Source: Ciceribacter sp. T2.26MG-112.2 (GTDB taxonomy: Bacteria; Pseudomonadota; Alphaproteobacteria; Rhizobiales; Rhizobiaceae). Taken from it: DNA of 64,000 nucleotides. Numbering within the stretch: position 1 is the stretch's first letter; the number at the start of each line of letters is the position of its first letter. The position numbers and the translations under genes are program-made. The stretch is from assembly GCF_900492205.1 (NCBI RefSeq), contig NZ_UEYQ01000003.1, forward strand, positions 62,001-126,000, written 5' to 3'. The notes below the pieces were generated by a model. It searched no databases. It was not told the origin of the DNA and saw nothing but the letters and a program-made list of their open reading frames with translations. Shown here in pieces: positions 40,187-49,007 of the stretch.

Positions 40187-41737
40187 ATGCGTAAGCCGTT
40201 CTTGGGCTTGGCCCTTGCTCTGGTTTGCCTGCTCACAGGCGCGGCTTGCGGACCGGTCGCGCTTGCGGCTTCGGGCGTCATACGCAACGTAACGACGGGA
40301 GAGAGTTTCGACGGCCTGCAGGATGCCCTGTCCAGCGCCCGCGACGGCGATGTGATCGAGGTTTCCGGCGGGCCGTACATGGGCAATTTCCTCATCGAAC
40401 GGCGGATAATGCTGAGCGGACGGCCACAAGGGGCGGAGCGTCCGGTTCTCGATGGCGGCGGCAAAGGAACGGTGCTGACGATCCGCGCCGAAGGCGTGAC
40501 GGTCGAAGACCTGGAGATCCGCAATTCCGGGAAGGTCGACGATCCCTTCTTCTTGTGGGGCGATGCCGGAATAACCCTAGCCGCGGATGGCGCGACGCTC
40601 AGCAATCTGCATCTCACCGGTAATGACTGGGGCGTCGTGATGCTGGGCGGCCGGGGCTCGACGATCGAAGCCTCGCAGGTCGAGGACAATGCCCGCGACG
40701 GCATCGCAATCTTCGGCGGTCGCGAACACCGCGTCATCGGCAATACGATCCTGCGCAACGAGACCGGCGTCTCGATCGACGTCCTGCATGCGGATCGCCG
40801 ATCGCCCTTCGCCAGCCTGGGCGATCCGGCTTCGGTCGCCAGGATCGCCGCCGACAATGCCAAGGCCCAACGCAGCGAGGATCTGCTCATCACCCGCAAC
40901 GAGGTTCGCGGCAACGGCAGCTACGGCATATCCGTCACCTGGCACAGCCGCCGCATCGCCATCGAGGACAATGTCGTCCACGCGACGGGGATCGAGCGCA
41001 GGCATGATGTCGCGCAGATGGAACTGATGGAGAAGACGGTGGCGGCCAGCCTCGGCCTCTCCGGCGTAGGGGTCATCGACCGCGACGCAATCGGCAGTGG
41101 CATCTATATCCTGTGCAGCACCGAGGACAGCCTGATCGCCCGCAACCGCGTGTTTGACAATCTCGGCGCTGGCATTTTTGTAAGCGGTTCAGATCGCAAC
41201 GAGATCCGGGCCAATCCGGTGACGGAAAACGCGATCGGCATCTTTCTCGTCAGTTCGAGCGCCAACCGCATCAACCGCAACACGGTCGCGGACAACAAGA
41301 CCCATGGCATCCGCATCGGCGGCGGCAATCCGCTTGCCACGCCTTCGGCCGACAATCTGCTGACGCTGAACGACATGGCGGGGAACGGCGTCAACGCCTT
41401 CGACTCCTCCGGCCGGCGGCTGACGGTCGACGACCTTTCCGGCGTGATCGACAGCCTGCCCTATCCGGAACCGGTCAAGCAGCAGTTGCGCGCCAACCGC
41501 TCGGTGCGCGAGGCGATGCTGGGCGCCATGCTGCAAAGCCTCGTTCCCGCCTCGAACCGATGGGACGATGGTGCCCATGGCAATCACTACGACGATTTCG
41601 ATGAAACGGCGGAGGGCTTTGCCGACGCAAACGGCGACGGCATTTCCGAGACCGGGCGCGCCATTGACGGCGGCGCCGCGGTCGACCACCATCCGCTCGA
41701 TGCGCCCACGGTGGCAAGGCTTTCCGCCGCGCCATGA
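40187..41737 (+). CDS. Secreted right-handed beta-helix protein with NosD-like C-terminus
   Basis: 516 residues from ATG 40187, chosen because GGAGGAG lies 9 bases upstream and a signal peptide starts there (MRKPFLGLALALVCLLTG, cut near ALAAS). The rest is a parallel beta-helix: repeated N-x-(I/V)-x-x-N-x-x-G-I rungs such as NTILRNETGVSI, NRVFDNLGAGIFV, NPVTENAIGIFLV and NTVADNKTHGIRI. Acidic C-terminal part NRWDDGAHGNHYDDFDE and DANGDGISETG resemble NosD and calcium-binding ends. No nos gene is near, so copper insertion is unlikely; polysaccharide binding or modification in the periplasm is an alternative. Confidence 0.72.
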   Translation: MRKPFLGLALALVCLLTGAACGPVALAASGVIRNVTTGESFDGLQDALSSARDGDVIEVSGGPYMGNFLIERRIMLSGRPQGAERPVLDGGGKGTVLTIRAEGVTVEDLEIRNSGKVDDPFFLWGDAGITLAADGATLSNLHLTGNDWGVVMLGGRGSTIEASQVEDNARDGIAIFGGREHRVIGNTILRNETGVSIDVLHADRRSPFASLGDPASVARIAADNAKAQRSEDLLITRNEVRGNGSYGISVTWHSRRIAIEDNVVHATGIERRHDVAQMELMEKTVAASLGLSGVGVIDRDAIGSGIYILCSTEDSLIARNRVFDNLGAGIFVSGSDRNEIRANPVTENAIGIFLVSSSANRINRNTVADNKTHGIRIGGGNPLATPSADNLLTLNDMAGNGVNAFDSSGRRLTVDDLSGVIDSLPYPEPVKQQLRANRSVREAMLGAMLQSLVPASNRWDDGAHGNHYDDFDETAEGFADANGDGISETGRAIDGGAAVDHHPLDAPTVARLSAAP

Positions 41738-41836
41738 CTGCGACCCCAAGGCAAGTGGTGCGCCTTGAATGGGCGGTCCGAGGGGCCTAGTATTAAAAGA
41801 GAGGCGGAACCGCCTCGCCAAAAAAGGGAGAAAGTC

Positions 41837-42289
41837 ATGAGCCGTTTCGATATTGGCCACAAATCCTGGGTGATCGTTTGCGACGGTGCCAAGGCACTCT
41901 TCCTGCGCAATGATGGCGATGCCGGCCTGGTCAACCTGACGGTCGTCGACCACCAGTCCCAGCCGGACGAGGCCACCCGCGATCTGGGCTCCGATCGGCC
42001 GGGCCGGGTTCACCAGTCGCAGGGCGCCGGCCGTAGCGCCATGGAGGATACCGACTGGCACGAGCAGGCCGAGGCGGACTTCCTGAAAGAGGTCGCCGGA
42101 AAGATCGAGAAACTCGTGCAATCGCATGAAATCAAGGCGATGATCCTGGTCGCGCCGCCGAAGGCGCTCGGCATCCTGCGGCCGGAACTCGCATCTCTGC
42201 CGGAAGGCGTTCTTCGCGCCGAGGTCGACAAGGATCTTGTGAAAATGACGGTTCCCGAGATCGAGAAGCATCTGGCAGCGCTGAAATAG
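41837..42289 (+). CDS. Host attachment family protein (baeRF-type)
   Basis: 150 residues. ATG 41837 follows AAAAGGGAGAAAGTC. KSWVIVCDGAKALFLRNDGD at the start, RSAMEDTDWHEQAEADFLKEVAGKIEKL, and ILVAPPKALGILRPEL, then LRAEVDKDLVKMTVPEIEKHL are the signature of the proteobacterial host-attachment/baeRF family. First described in Agrobacterium attachment studies, these proteins look like ribosome-associated release-factor folds. The name should not be taken as proof of adhesion. Monocistronic with a stem-loop after it. Confidence 0.85.
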   Translation: MSRFDIGHKSWVIVCDGAKALFLRNDGDAGLVNLTVVDHQSQPDEATRDLGSDRPGRVHQSQGAGRSAMEDTDWHEQAEADFLKEVAGKIEKLVQSHEIKAMILVAPPKALGILRPELASLPEGVLRAEVDKDLVKMTVPEIEKHLAALK

Positions 42290-42317
42290 TCCGCCCTGCG
42301 GCCAAGCGAACGGACTA

Positions 42318-42352
42318 GAGGCCTTGGGCGAGAACGCGCAAGGCCTCTTGTC
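42318..42352 (+). terminator. Probable terminator
   Basis: GAGGCCTTG/CAAGGCCTC stem with a 12-base loop, followed by a short TTGTC run. Confidence 0.5.
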
Positions 42353-42369
42353 GCTGAAGTCATCAGGTT

Positions 42370-42717
42370 TCAGAGTTCGAAGGACAAGCGTACGACGTGG
42401 TGCAGGAATTCGGCATCGATCAGCATGTTGAAGCCGACGGTGACCTTCTCTTCCTCGCGGCGGATCAGCGTGCAGCCGATCTCGTCGTGAATGCCGAGGA
42501 TTTCCAGGAAGAAATTGCTCGGAACCGGCACATGCGGGCTGACTTCGAGTTCGGCACCGTAGAGCGAGATGGAATGGATCAGGCAGCGCAGGTTGTTCTT
42601 GGTGCTGAGATGACGGCCGACGAAAATGATCTTGCCGGGGCGATCGATCGTGAACTTCTCGTAGACCTTGTCCGGCGGAATGTTCTGTTTGGCGTCCGGT
42701 ATGACCTGCAGCGGCAT
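42370..42717 (-). CDS. Divergent PilZ-like protein
   Basis: 115 residues. ATG 42717 follows GGGGAGGTTGTC. It has the same layout as the PilZ protein at 39554-39937: FTIDRPGKIIFVG, then LIHSISLYGAELEVS, FFLEILGIHDEIGCTLIRRE and FNMLIDAEFLHHVVR. The R-x3-R motif is reduced (R-P-G-K) and the second motif reads S-I-S-L-Y-G. It may have lost c-di-GMP binding or bind it differently. It is near but not next to its relative, with the beta-helix and host-attachment genes between. Confidence 0.65.
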   Translation of the reverse strand: MPLQVIPDAKQNIPPDKVYEKFTIDRPGKIIFVGRHLSTKNNLRCLIHSISLYGAELEVSPHVPVPSNFFLEILGIHDEIGCTLIRREEEKVTVGFNMLIDAEFLHHVVRLSFEL

Positions 42718-43053
42718 GACAACCTCCCCAAGATTGCTTTTTAGGGTCTCATTTTAGCGCAACTTCCCTGACGCTTTCTGAACGACATATGTAAAAGACA
42801 AAGGGCGTGCGCGCTTCGCCGCAGCGGCCGGAGCGCAAGACCGCGTGCCAATGCCTGCTCGCTTCGCCGACTTGACAGGCGCCCTCTCGCTTTCCATATG
42901 TGGTCCCGGTTCGAGGCGCCGGCCGCCCGCGGGTGATATGCCCTTGGTGAAGTCCTCTTGAGACATGGAATGAACCCTTTTTCGCGCATGCGCGATGGGG
43001 GCAATGCGGGCTCCCTTCGATCCTTTCGCATGCCATCAGAGAAGAGGTTTGCC
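42718..43053. other. Intergenic region, promoter only
   Basis: 336 bases between divergent genes. A candidate promoter for the gene at 43054 is at 42872-42900; otherwise I see no gene or repeat. Confidence 0.5.
42872..42900 (+). promoter_or_regulatory. Candidate sigma-70-type promoter
   Basis: TTGACA, 17-base spacer, CATATG. It lies about 150 bases before the Glyoxalase_8-type gene. Confidence 0.4.
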
Positions 43054-43494
43054 ATGTCCATGGCCACACTGACGATTGACGAACTGAAATCCCAGGCCCG
43101 GCGTCTGCGCGACGCCATGTCCGGCAGCGGAACCCCCGTCACTCACAGCGCAGCACTCGAACTGGTGGCGAAGAGCCACGGTGCGCGTGACTGGAACACC
43201 ATATCGGCGCTCGCCGTCCGCAGCGACAATGCCGAGCCGGCCCCCGTTGCCGTCGGCGCGGTCGTTTCCGGCGAATATCTCGGCCAGCGCTTTCGCGGCA
43301 AGGTGCTTTCCCTGTCGCGGCTTTCGCAGAGCAGCTATTACGCGATCACGCTGCATTTCGACGATCCGGTCGATGTCGTCACCTTTGACAGCTTCTCGGC
43401 CTTTCGCCAGCGCGTCACCGCGACGATCGACGGCAAGGGCGTCTCGCCCCGCCACACCTCCAACGGTCGGCCGCACCTCGTGCTCGACCTCTGA
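43054..43494 (+). CDS. Glyoxalase_8-type small protein
   Basis: 146 residues. ATG 43054 follows AAGAGGTTTGCC. The N-terminal 55 residues, LTIDELKSQARRLRDAM then THSAALELVAKSHGARDWNT, match the ~55-residue helical unit found in rhizobial glyoxalase-superfamily proteins. A C-terminal beta-rich part (about 70-146) has GEYLGQRFRGKVLSLSRL and ITLHFDDPVDVVTFDSF. No glyoxalase metal ligands are visible, so enzymatic activity is doubtful. Monocistronic. The function is unknown. Confidence 0.6.
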   Translation: MSMATLTIDELKSQARRLRDAMSGSGTPVTHSAALELVAKSHGARDWNTISALAVRSDNAEPAPVAVGAVVSGEYLGQRFRGKVLSLSRLSQSSYYAITLHFDDPVDVVTFDSFSAFRQRVTATIDGKGVSPRHTSNGRPHLVLDL

Positions 43495-43688
43495 CCCGTC
43501 ACCCGGCCCGGCCGGCACGCTCGATGTGCCGGCCGGGCCGTTCGCTGTCGTGAAACGCGTGCGGCCTGCTCGAGCTCGCCGTCCAGCTTGACGGGCCGGT
43601 ATCGGCGCGTTACCCCTTGGCCTTCCTTCTCGCGCGGCCCGAAGCGGCGATCGGCGCGACCTTCCAGAACCGGCATCGGGAGCTTCAC

Positions 43689-44906
43689 GTGACAGGCAGA
43701 CTGGTCATCATCGGGGCAGGGCAGGCGGCCTTTGCACTGGCGGCAAAACTGCGCAGCCTGAAGGACACCCGGCCGATCACCATCCTCGGCGCGGAAGACT
43801 GCCTTCCCTACCAGCGCCCGCCGCTGTCGAAGAAATACCTGCTGGGCGAGATGAGCTTCGACCGACTGCTGTTCCGTCCCGAGGCCTGGTACGGCGAAAA
43901 CGACGTCGAGATCCGCCTGTCGACCCCTGTCGAGGACATCGACCGGGCAGAGAAGACCGTGCGCCTGTTCGACGGCTCGACCATATCTTATGACACGCTG
44001 GCGATCGCCACCGGCGCGACGCCGCGGCGGCTGCCGGACGCGATCGGCGGCGATCTCGAGGGCGTCTACACCGTACGCGACAAGGCCGATGCCGACCGCC
44101 TCGCCGCCGAGATGAAGCCGGGCCGGCGTCTGCTGATCGTCGGCGGTGGCTATATCGGCCTTGAGGCCGCGGCCGTTGCCCGCCATTTGGGGCTCGAGGT
44201 GACGCTGATCGAGATGGCCGACCGCATTCTGGCCCGGGTCGCGGCGAAGGAAACGGCCGATGCCATGCGTGCCATCCATATCGGCCACGGCGTCGTCATC
44301 CGCGAAAAGACCGGGCTTGGCCGGCTGATCGGCGAAAACGGCCGGGTCGTCGCAGCCGAACTGTCCGACGGCTCGCGCGTCGATGCGGACATCGTGATCG
44401 CCGGCATCGGCGTCAATGCCAATGACGGGCTGGCCGCGCGCGCCGGTATCGAGACCGCCGGCGGCATCGTCGTCGACGCCTTCGGCCTCACCTCCGATCC
44501 CTCCGTCTATGCCATGGGCGACTGCGCCGCCTTCGACTGGAAAGGCCAGAAGATTCGCCTCGAATCGGTGCAGAACGCCGTCGACCAGGCGGAAGCCGCC
44601 GCCGCCGCCATGGCCGGCGGCGTCGAGCCCTATCGGCCAAAGCCCTGGTTCTGGTCCGACCAGTACGACGTCAAGCTGCAGATCGCCGGCTTCAATCTCG
44701 GCTATGACGAGACCGTGGTGCGCCCCGGCGGGCGCGAGGGCAGCCTGTCGATCTGGTACTTCGCCAAGGGCGAATTCATCGCCGTCGATGCGATCAACGA
44801 TGCCAAGGCCTATGTGACCGGCAAGAAGCTGCTGGAGATGGGCCGCACCCCCGACCGCGCCGTAATCGCCGATCCCGGCAGCGAGTTGAAGCTCTTGCTG
44901 GCTTAG
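43689..44906 (+). CDS. FAD/NAD-dependent ferredoxin reductase-type flavoprotein
   Basis: 405 residues from GTG 43689, fixed by GGGAG six bases upstream. FAD motif LVIIGAGQAAFALAAKLR (about 6-23), YQRPPLSKKYLLGE, NAD motif RLLIVGGGYIGLEAAAVA (about 146-163), and VYAMGDCAAFDW near 275. The C-terminal reductase domain follows, with RLESVQNAVDQAE and PWFWSDQYDVKLQIAG, typical of rhodocoxin/putidaredoxin reductases. It moves electrons from NADH to a ferredoxin for an oxygenase. No ferredoxin or oxygenase is adjacent, so the partner is elsewhere. Confidence 0.88.
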   Translation: MTGRLVIIGAGQAAFALAAKLRSLKDTRPITILGAEDCLPYQRPPLSKKYLLGEMSFDRLLFRPEAWYGENDVEIRLSTPVEDIDRAEKTVRLFDGSTISYDTLAIATGATPRRLPDAIGGDLEGVYTVRDKADADRLAAEMKPGRRLLIVGGGYIGLEAAAVARHLGLEVTLIEMADRILARVAAKETADAMRAIHIGHGVVIREKTGLGRLIGENGRVVAAELSDGSRVDADIVIAGIGVNANDGLAARAGIETAGGIVVDAFGLTSDPSVYAMGDCAAFDWKGQKIRLESVQNAVDQAEAAAAAMAGGVEPYRPKPWFWSDQYDVKLQIAGFNLGYDETVVRPGGREGSLSIWYFAKGEFIAVDAINDAKAYVTGKKLLEMGRTPDRAVIADPGSELKLLLA

Positions 44907-45151
44907 TTTGGGTCTGAGCGGGGGGGCGGAATCTGCCGCTGGCGGCCGCCGTGACCACCCTCATGGCGACTGGCTTTTGAAGCTTGCGCAAGATTCTGCG
45001 CTAGGAACGATTGGCTGCATCGGGAGGCAGAATTGAGCGGCGAACGCCCCGGTGCGTTCGTCCTCTGCTCGAAAATATCAGGAGGCTCGGTGGAACTAGG
45101 TCTGAGTTCAAATACTCGTTGAACCTAAAAACTCAGCTTCTTCCAGGTCAC

Positions 45152-45772
45152 TCATGCCAGTCGTGACAGAAAATCGCGGAAATCTGCAAGAGCCAGGCTC
45201 CCGTTACTCTCCAGCAGATTCACATATTCGGCAGTTTTGAGAGGAATCTCGTCCTCCTTCTTGAGGAGCTTTGCAAGTCCGACGACACGCTTCGCCCGTG
45301 CCGAGTGTATCGGGTTATGGAGCCAGGAGTCCCTTCCGTGAGCGCTTAGCAGCTTGTATGCACCTTCCATGGTTGATGCTACCTCCAGATAGGGAAGTCC
45401 AATCTCCTTAAAGGCGTTCAAGATACCAGCGGTCACAGAATCCAGATCGTCGATTGTTGCCGCATGCCAGCGCATCTGCCCGACACCCGCAATATTTCCC
45501 AATTCTGCGCCCAAGGAACTCGTCGATCGTTGCTCTCGGTCAGAAATAGATCTGACGTTTTTATTTACCAACTCTTCAAGGGCATGAAATCTGACTGCTA
45601 CATCTGCAGTCACGTCAAAGTCCGCCCTGTGAGTAATAAAACCAAGGTGAAGGCGACATTCACCGCCAGGAAATTCTCGTCTAAATGACTGTCCAGCAGC
45701 TTTTCGACCAAAGCCAAATTCAAGAATCCCATATCCAACCGCGTTCAATAAAGCCTGCCGAATTTCCTTCAT
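45152..45772 (-). CDS. Uncharacterised protein in a low-G+C insert
   Basis: 206 residues. ATG 45772 follows AGGATGAACT. Soluble, mixed alpha/beta: FGFGRKAAGQSFRREFPGG, then RLHLGFITHRADFDVTADVAVRF looks like paired beta strands. Helices follow (FHALEELVN, TAGILNAFKEIGLPYLEV), with HGRDSWLHNP and a helical end. The beta-hairpin then helix plan recalls DUF4304-type immunity proteins, but I do not recognise the family. Sampled lines here are about half G+C, against about 65% in flanking genes, suggesting recent acquisition. Confidence 0.55.
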   Translation of the reverse strand: MKEIRQALLNAVGYGILEFGFGRKAAGQSFRREFPGGECRLHLGFITHRADFDVTADVAVRFHALEELVNKNVRSISDREQRSTSSLGAELGNIAGVGQMRWHAATIDDLDSVTAGILNAFKEIGLPYLEVASTMEGAYKLLSAHGRDSWLHNPIHSARAKRVVGLAKLLKKEDEIPLKTAEYVNLLESNGSLALADFRDFLSRLA

Positions 45773-45905
45773 AGTTCATCCTGACTATCGGCGGTTGAGC
45801 ATCTTTCTCTTGAAACATACGTAACGCACTTACGGCCTGTGAGTCCGCCCTATGGTGAATTGGGACGTAAATCGAAACTCTACTCCATGCTGCGGGTCTT
45901 CGACT

Positions 45906-46455
45906 TCACATCATTACGTTCTTACCCACCTCATCCCACCTGCTGAACAGGGCATCGAGCCCCTGTTCGTGACGAATCCGTATGTCGTCGTCAGTGATCG
46001 GAACGACCAGGGCAAACTTCACCTTCTCGTCGTCAAGCAGGAATTCATCGGTGAGCGGCTGTAGATCCAAAGAAACGCTGCACGGCAGAAAAATGAGGGC
46101 GGAAGCCTCTTGGGTCAACAGGGATGGCCATGTGCCATCGAGACCCATCGTCTCGCCGAAGCCGATGTGCCGTCCATTTGCGCGCTGATAATCCTCCACG
46201 TTCGCCAATATGCGCGCCACCTCCGCGAAACTATTCTTCGGCAAGGGAATCCGCGGCCGCCGAGATGTCAGCGATTCTCTCTTTCCCAAGGAGCGAAATC
46301 TCCATTTCTTTATCTTTGAAATATCCAGACGATAATCGGAAATCGGCAAACGATACGAGGTCTTTCCAGGAAAGTATGTTCTTGTGATATGCCCAAACAA
46401 CATCGCCCCATGTCAATGGCGCTCTTTTCATCGAAAAGCTCAATGGGATGTTCAT
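45906..46455 (-). pseudogene. Frame-disrupted gene, possibly SUFU-like immunity protein
   Basis: Two overlapping frames together make about 183 residues. Part one (46455-46231, GAGGTCACA upstream) runs MNIPLSFSMKRAPLTWGDVV to AAADSLAEE then a TAG. Part two continues in the next frame with NSFAEVARILANVEDY, then LTQEASALIFLPCSVSLDL and FALVVPITDDDIRIRHEQG, LDALFSRWDEVG. The length and the strand...D(E/D)x-(I/L)..K/R..G.(D/E)ALL end recall bacterial suppressor-of-fused domains, often immunity proteins. No slippery sequence is visible at 46232, so a single-base indel, natural or a sequencing error, is most likely. It could also be two overlapping short genes. Confidence 0.5.
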
Positions 46456-46716
46456 TGTGACCTCAGGGCATGCTGAGAAGTTACATGATCGTGCCGTTCG
46501 GCATGGATCTCTGACAGGTTAAGTTCCCTGGCCGATCGACCATAAACTCAAATCTGCCCTTAACTCCATCCATTTTCCCTGAAAATTGGGTCAAGTCTTG
46601 GGCGCGGCTGAATGGCCCCCGCGTTTCGTGGGCACCCACTAGCGTTGCGTTTCCTTCAGTCGCCAGAGGTTTGAGCTCATTGAATATTAGTCAGCACGAC
46701 CTGGTTTCGCCGACAA

Positions 46717-48555
46717 TCAGGCCGCTGCCGTATCCTTCGATGAGGACGCCTGCGCCTGGACCGTGAAGACGGAGACCTTGTTGCTCAGGCGATCGGCTTC
46801 CATGCGGATCGCATGGCTTGCGGCATTGCTCTCCTCGACCATCACGGCATTCTGCTGGGTGAACTGGTCCATCTGGTTGACGGCGCCATTGACCTCCTCG
46901 AGGCCGTTGGCCTGTTCGACGGCGGAGCTGGCGATTTCGGAAATGAGCCGGGCGATTTCGCCGACCTGGCCCACCACCTTGGTGAGGGCCTCGCCCGTCT
47001 GGTTGACGAGACTTGCTCCGAGCGCCACCTGCTCGTTCGAGCCGGAGATCAGCTGGCGGATTTCCCGGGCGGCGTCGGCGGCCCGCTGGGCGAGCGCCCG
47101 GACTTCCTGCGCCACCACGGCAAAACCGCGCCCCGATTCGCCCGCCCGCGCCGCCTCGACCCCGGCATTGAGGGCGAGCAGATTGGTCTGGAAGGCGATT
47201 TCGTCGATCACGCCGATGATCTGTTCCATCTGGCGGGCCGAAGCCTCGATGCGCTCCATGGCGCTAACCGCCTGGCTCATGGTCCGGCCGCTGCGCTCCA
47301 CATCGGCATGGGTGTTTTCGACCGTTTCCCGGGCCTTGCTGGCGCCGGCCGAGGTGGCCTGCACCGTCGCGGTGATTTCGTTGAGTGCGGCGGCCGTTTC
47401 CTCGAGGCTTGCCGCCTGCTGCTCGGTGCGATGGGCGAGCTGGTCGGCGGCGCTGCTGATGCCGTTCGACCCTTCGCGCAGGCTGTCGACGCCGCTCGAA
47501 ATCTCGGCAATGGCGTCGTGCAGACGATGGAGGGCGCTATTGTAGTTCAGCCGCAGTGATTCGTAGTCGGGCGGGAAGGGGGCTGCGATCGGTCGGGTCA
47601 GGTCGCCCTGCGCCAGATGTTCGAGCGCGGCCGAGAGATCCCCCACCACCTGGCGCTGCTCGGCGGCTTGCGCCTGGCGGCGCGCCTCGTGCTGGCGCCT
47701 GAGGTCTTCGGCCTCCTGGCGCTGGACGATTGCCGCCCGCGCCATCTCCTCCTGCGTCCTGGCGGAGCGGTCGAGCGCGGAAAGCGCGCGGGCGATTGCC
47801 GCCGCCGGGTCGTCGGCGCCCGTGCCGCCCGCGCCTTCGCCGTGGCGGGCGGCGAATTCCGCCTTGCGCAACCCGACATAGAGAATGCCGACCACGCGGC
47901 CGTCACTGAGTACCGGCTCATAGATGGTGTAATAGGCCTCGCCGAGAATTTCGGCCTCGCCGCGGAACGCCTTGCCCTGGTGCAAGACCGTGTCGATCAC
48001 GCTCTCGGCGGTCAGGCGCGTGCCGGTCGCCCGGCTACCGTCCGGCTTGGTCACATTGGTGGCGATTCGCAGGTCGCCGAGGAAAATGGTGGCCGTTCCC
48101 CCGGCCCTGGCGCGGACGGCGTCGACGATGGCGGTATCGTCATTGATTCGCGTGTCGCCATAGTAGAGCGCATTGTCGCGGACCCGGGGTTCGCCGCGCT
48201 GGCGAAGTTCGGCTTCGAGGATCTGCAGGTTGTTGTCCAGGCTTTGCTGGGCCAGCGCCAGCATCTCCATGTTCGTGGCGCGGGACGCGGTTTCGGTCAG
48301 GGTCTTTGCCATTGCGTCAAGCGACGTGCCACCCGCACCGGCCAGTCGCCTGCTCGTCGGCACGAGCGCCGCCGCAGCGAACAGGATGGCGGCGATCGCG
48401 CCCGCCCGCCCGGCAAAGGCGGTCATTCCCAGCCGGGCGCCAAGCGCTGGAACCAGGGTCCAAAGGACGATACCGAGACATGTCGCTCCGGCCAGCAGCA
48501 GCGTCGATGCGATCGCCGAAAGGCTGATCGCGCCCCGGCCCTTCAAGATCCTCAT
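46717..48555 (-). CDS. Methyl-accepting chemotaxis protein with periplasmic Cache domain
   Basis: 612 residues. ATG 48555 follows GGGGGGTGGC. Two hydrophobic helices (about 15-35, 46-60) lie near the start, with residues 80-240 forming a Cache_3/Cache_2-type domain: [63 protein letters not shown]-like linker (about 295-345) and the kinase-control hairpin follow, with [20 protein letters not shown] and [21 protein letters not shown]. The end ([11 protein letters not shown]) is not a CheR-tether pentapeptide. Ligands for such Cache domains are often organic acids. Orphan: no che genes are near. Confidence 0.9.
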   Translation of the reverse strand: MRILKGRGAISLSAIASTLLLAGATCLGIVLWTLVPALGARLGMTAFAGRAGAIAAILFAAAALVPTSRRLAGAGGTSLDAMAKTLTETASRATNMEMLALAQQSLDNNLQILEAELRQRGEPRVRDNALYYGDTRINDDTAIVDAVRARAGGTATIFLGDLRIATNVTKPDGSRATGTRLTAESVIDTVLHQGKAFRGEAEILGEAYYTIYEPVLSDGRVVGILYVGLRKAEFAARHGEGAGGTGADDPAAAIARALSALDRSARTQEEMARAAIVQRQEAEDLRRQHEARRQAQAAEQRQVVGDLSAALEHLAQGDLTRPIAAPFPPDYESLRLNYNSALHRLHDAIAEISSGVDSLREGSNGISSAADQLAHRTEQQAASLEETAAALNEITATVQATSAGASKARETVENTHADVERSGRTMSQAVSAMERIEASARQMEQIIGVIDEIAFQTNLLALNAGVEAARAGESGRGFAVVAQEVRALAQRAADAAREIRQLISGSNEQVALGASLVNQTGEALTKVVGQVGEIARLISEIASSAVEQANGLEEVNGAVNQMDQFTQQNAVMVEESNAASHAIRMEADRLSNKVSVFTVQAQASSSKDTAAA

Positions 48556-48956
48556 GCCACCCCCCGTGGCAAACCGGTGCGGCGACCGTCCCTCCCGGAC
48601 ATCGCGGCCGCTCGATTCGCGTCATCCATGATGATTCGCAAAGCAGGCCAGGCCTACCGATCCTTTCGTCGCGGTTTGGCGACCTTATGGGCCTGTCCGA
48701 CGCTGATCAGCGAAGGCTGCAACCGGGCAAGGGGGGCGGGAGACACTCGCGGGAGGCGGGGAGTTAAATGGCGGAAGACCTGACCGCGCCGGTGAATTCA
48801 GTCAGTTCCCCCCTCGGTCGATCCTATGTGGACGAGGTGAACGGACCGACTGTGCACGCGCTCGGCTGATCATCCTCCACATAATCCCCAGATCGGATAC
48901 GTTCCTCGCTTCAGGCGTGGCGCCTTGGCCGGCGCAGAACCCGAAGTCATAAACGG

Positions 48957-48984
48957 AAAAAGCCCGGTCTTGCGACCGGGCTTT
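48957..48984 (-). terminator. Terminator of porin gene one
   Basis: AAAGCCCGGTC/GACCGGGCTTT stem with a 4-base loop; on the minus strand TTTTT follows. The other porin gene has the same hairpin. Confidence 0.88.
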
Positions 48985-49007
48985 CCCTATAAGATCCGGA
49001 GATCCTA

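Noticed and set aside
46225..46270. Programmed ribosomal frameshift joining the two parts of the SUFU-like gene.
   Set aside because: No slippery heptamer or following strong structure is visible near the TAG; a simple indel is more likely.
46570..46620. TTTCCCTGAAAATTGGGTCA stretch that recalls relic ends next to integrases.
   Set aside because: A single short resemblance without repeats, attachment-site duplication or integrase gene.
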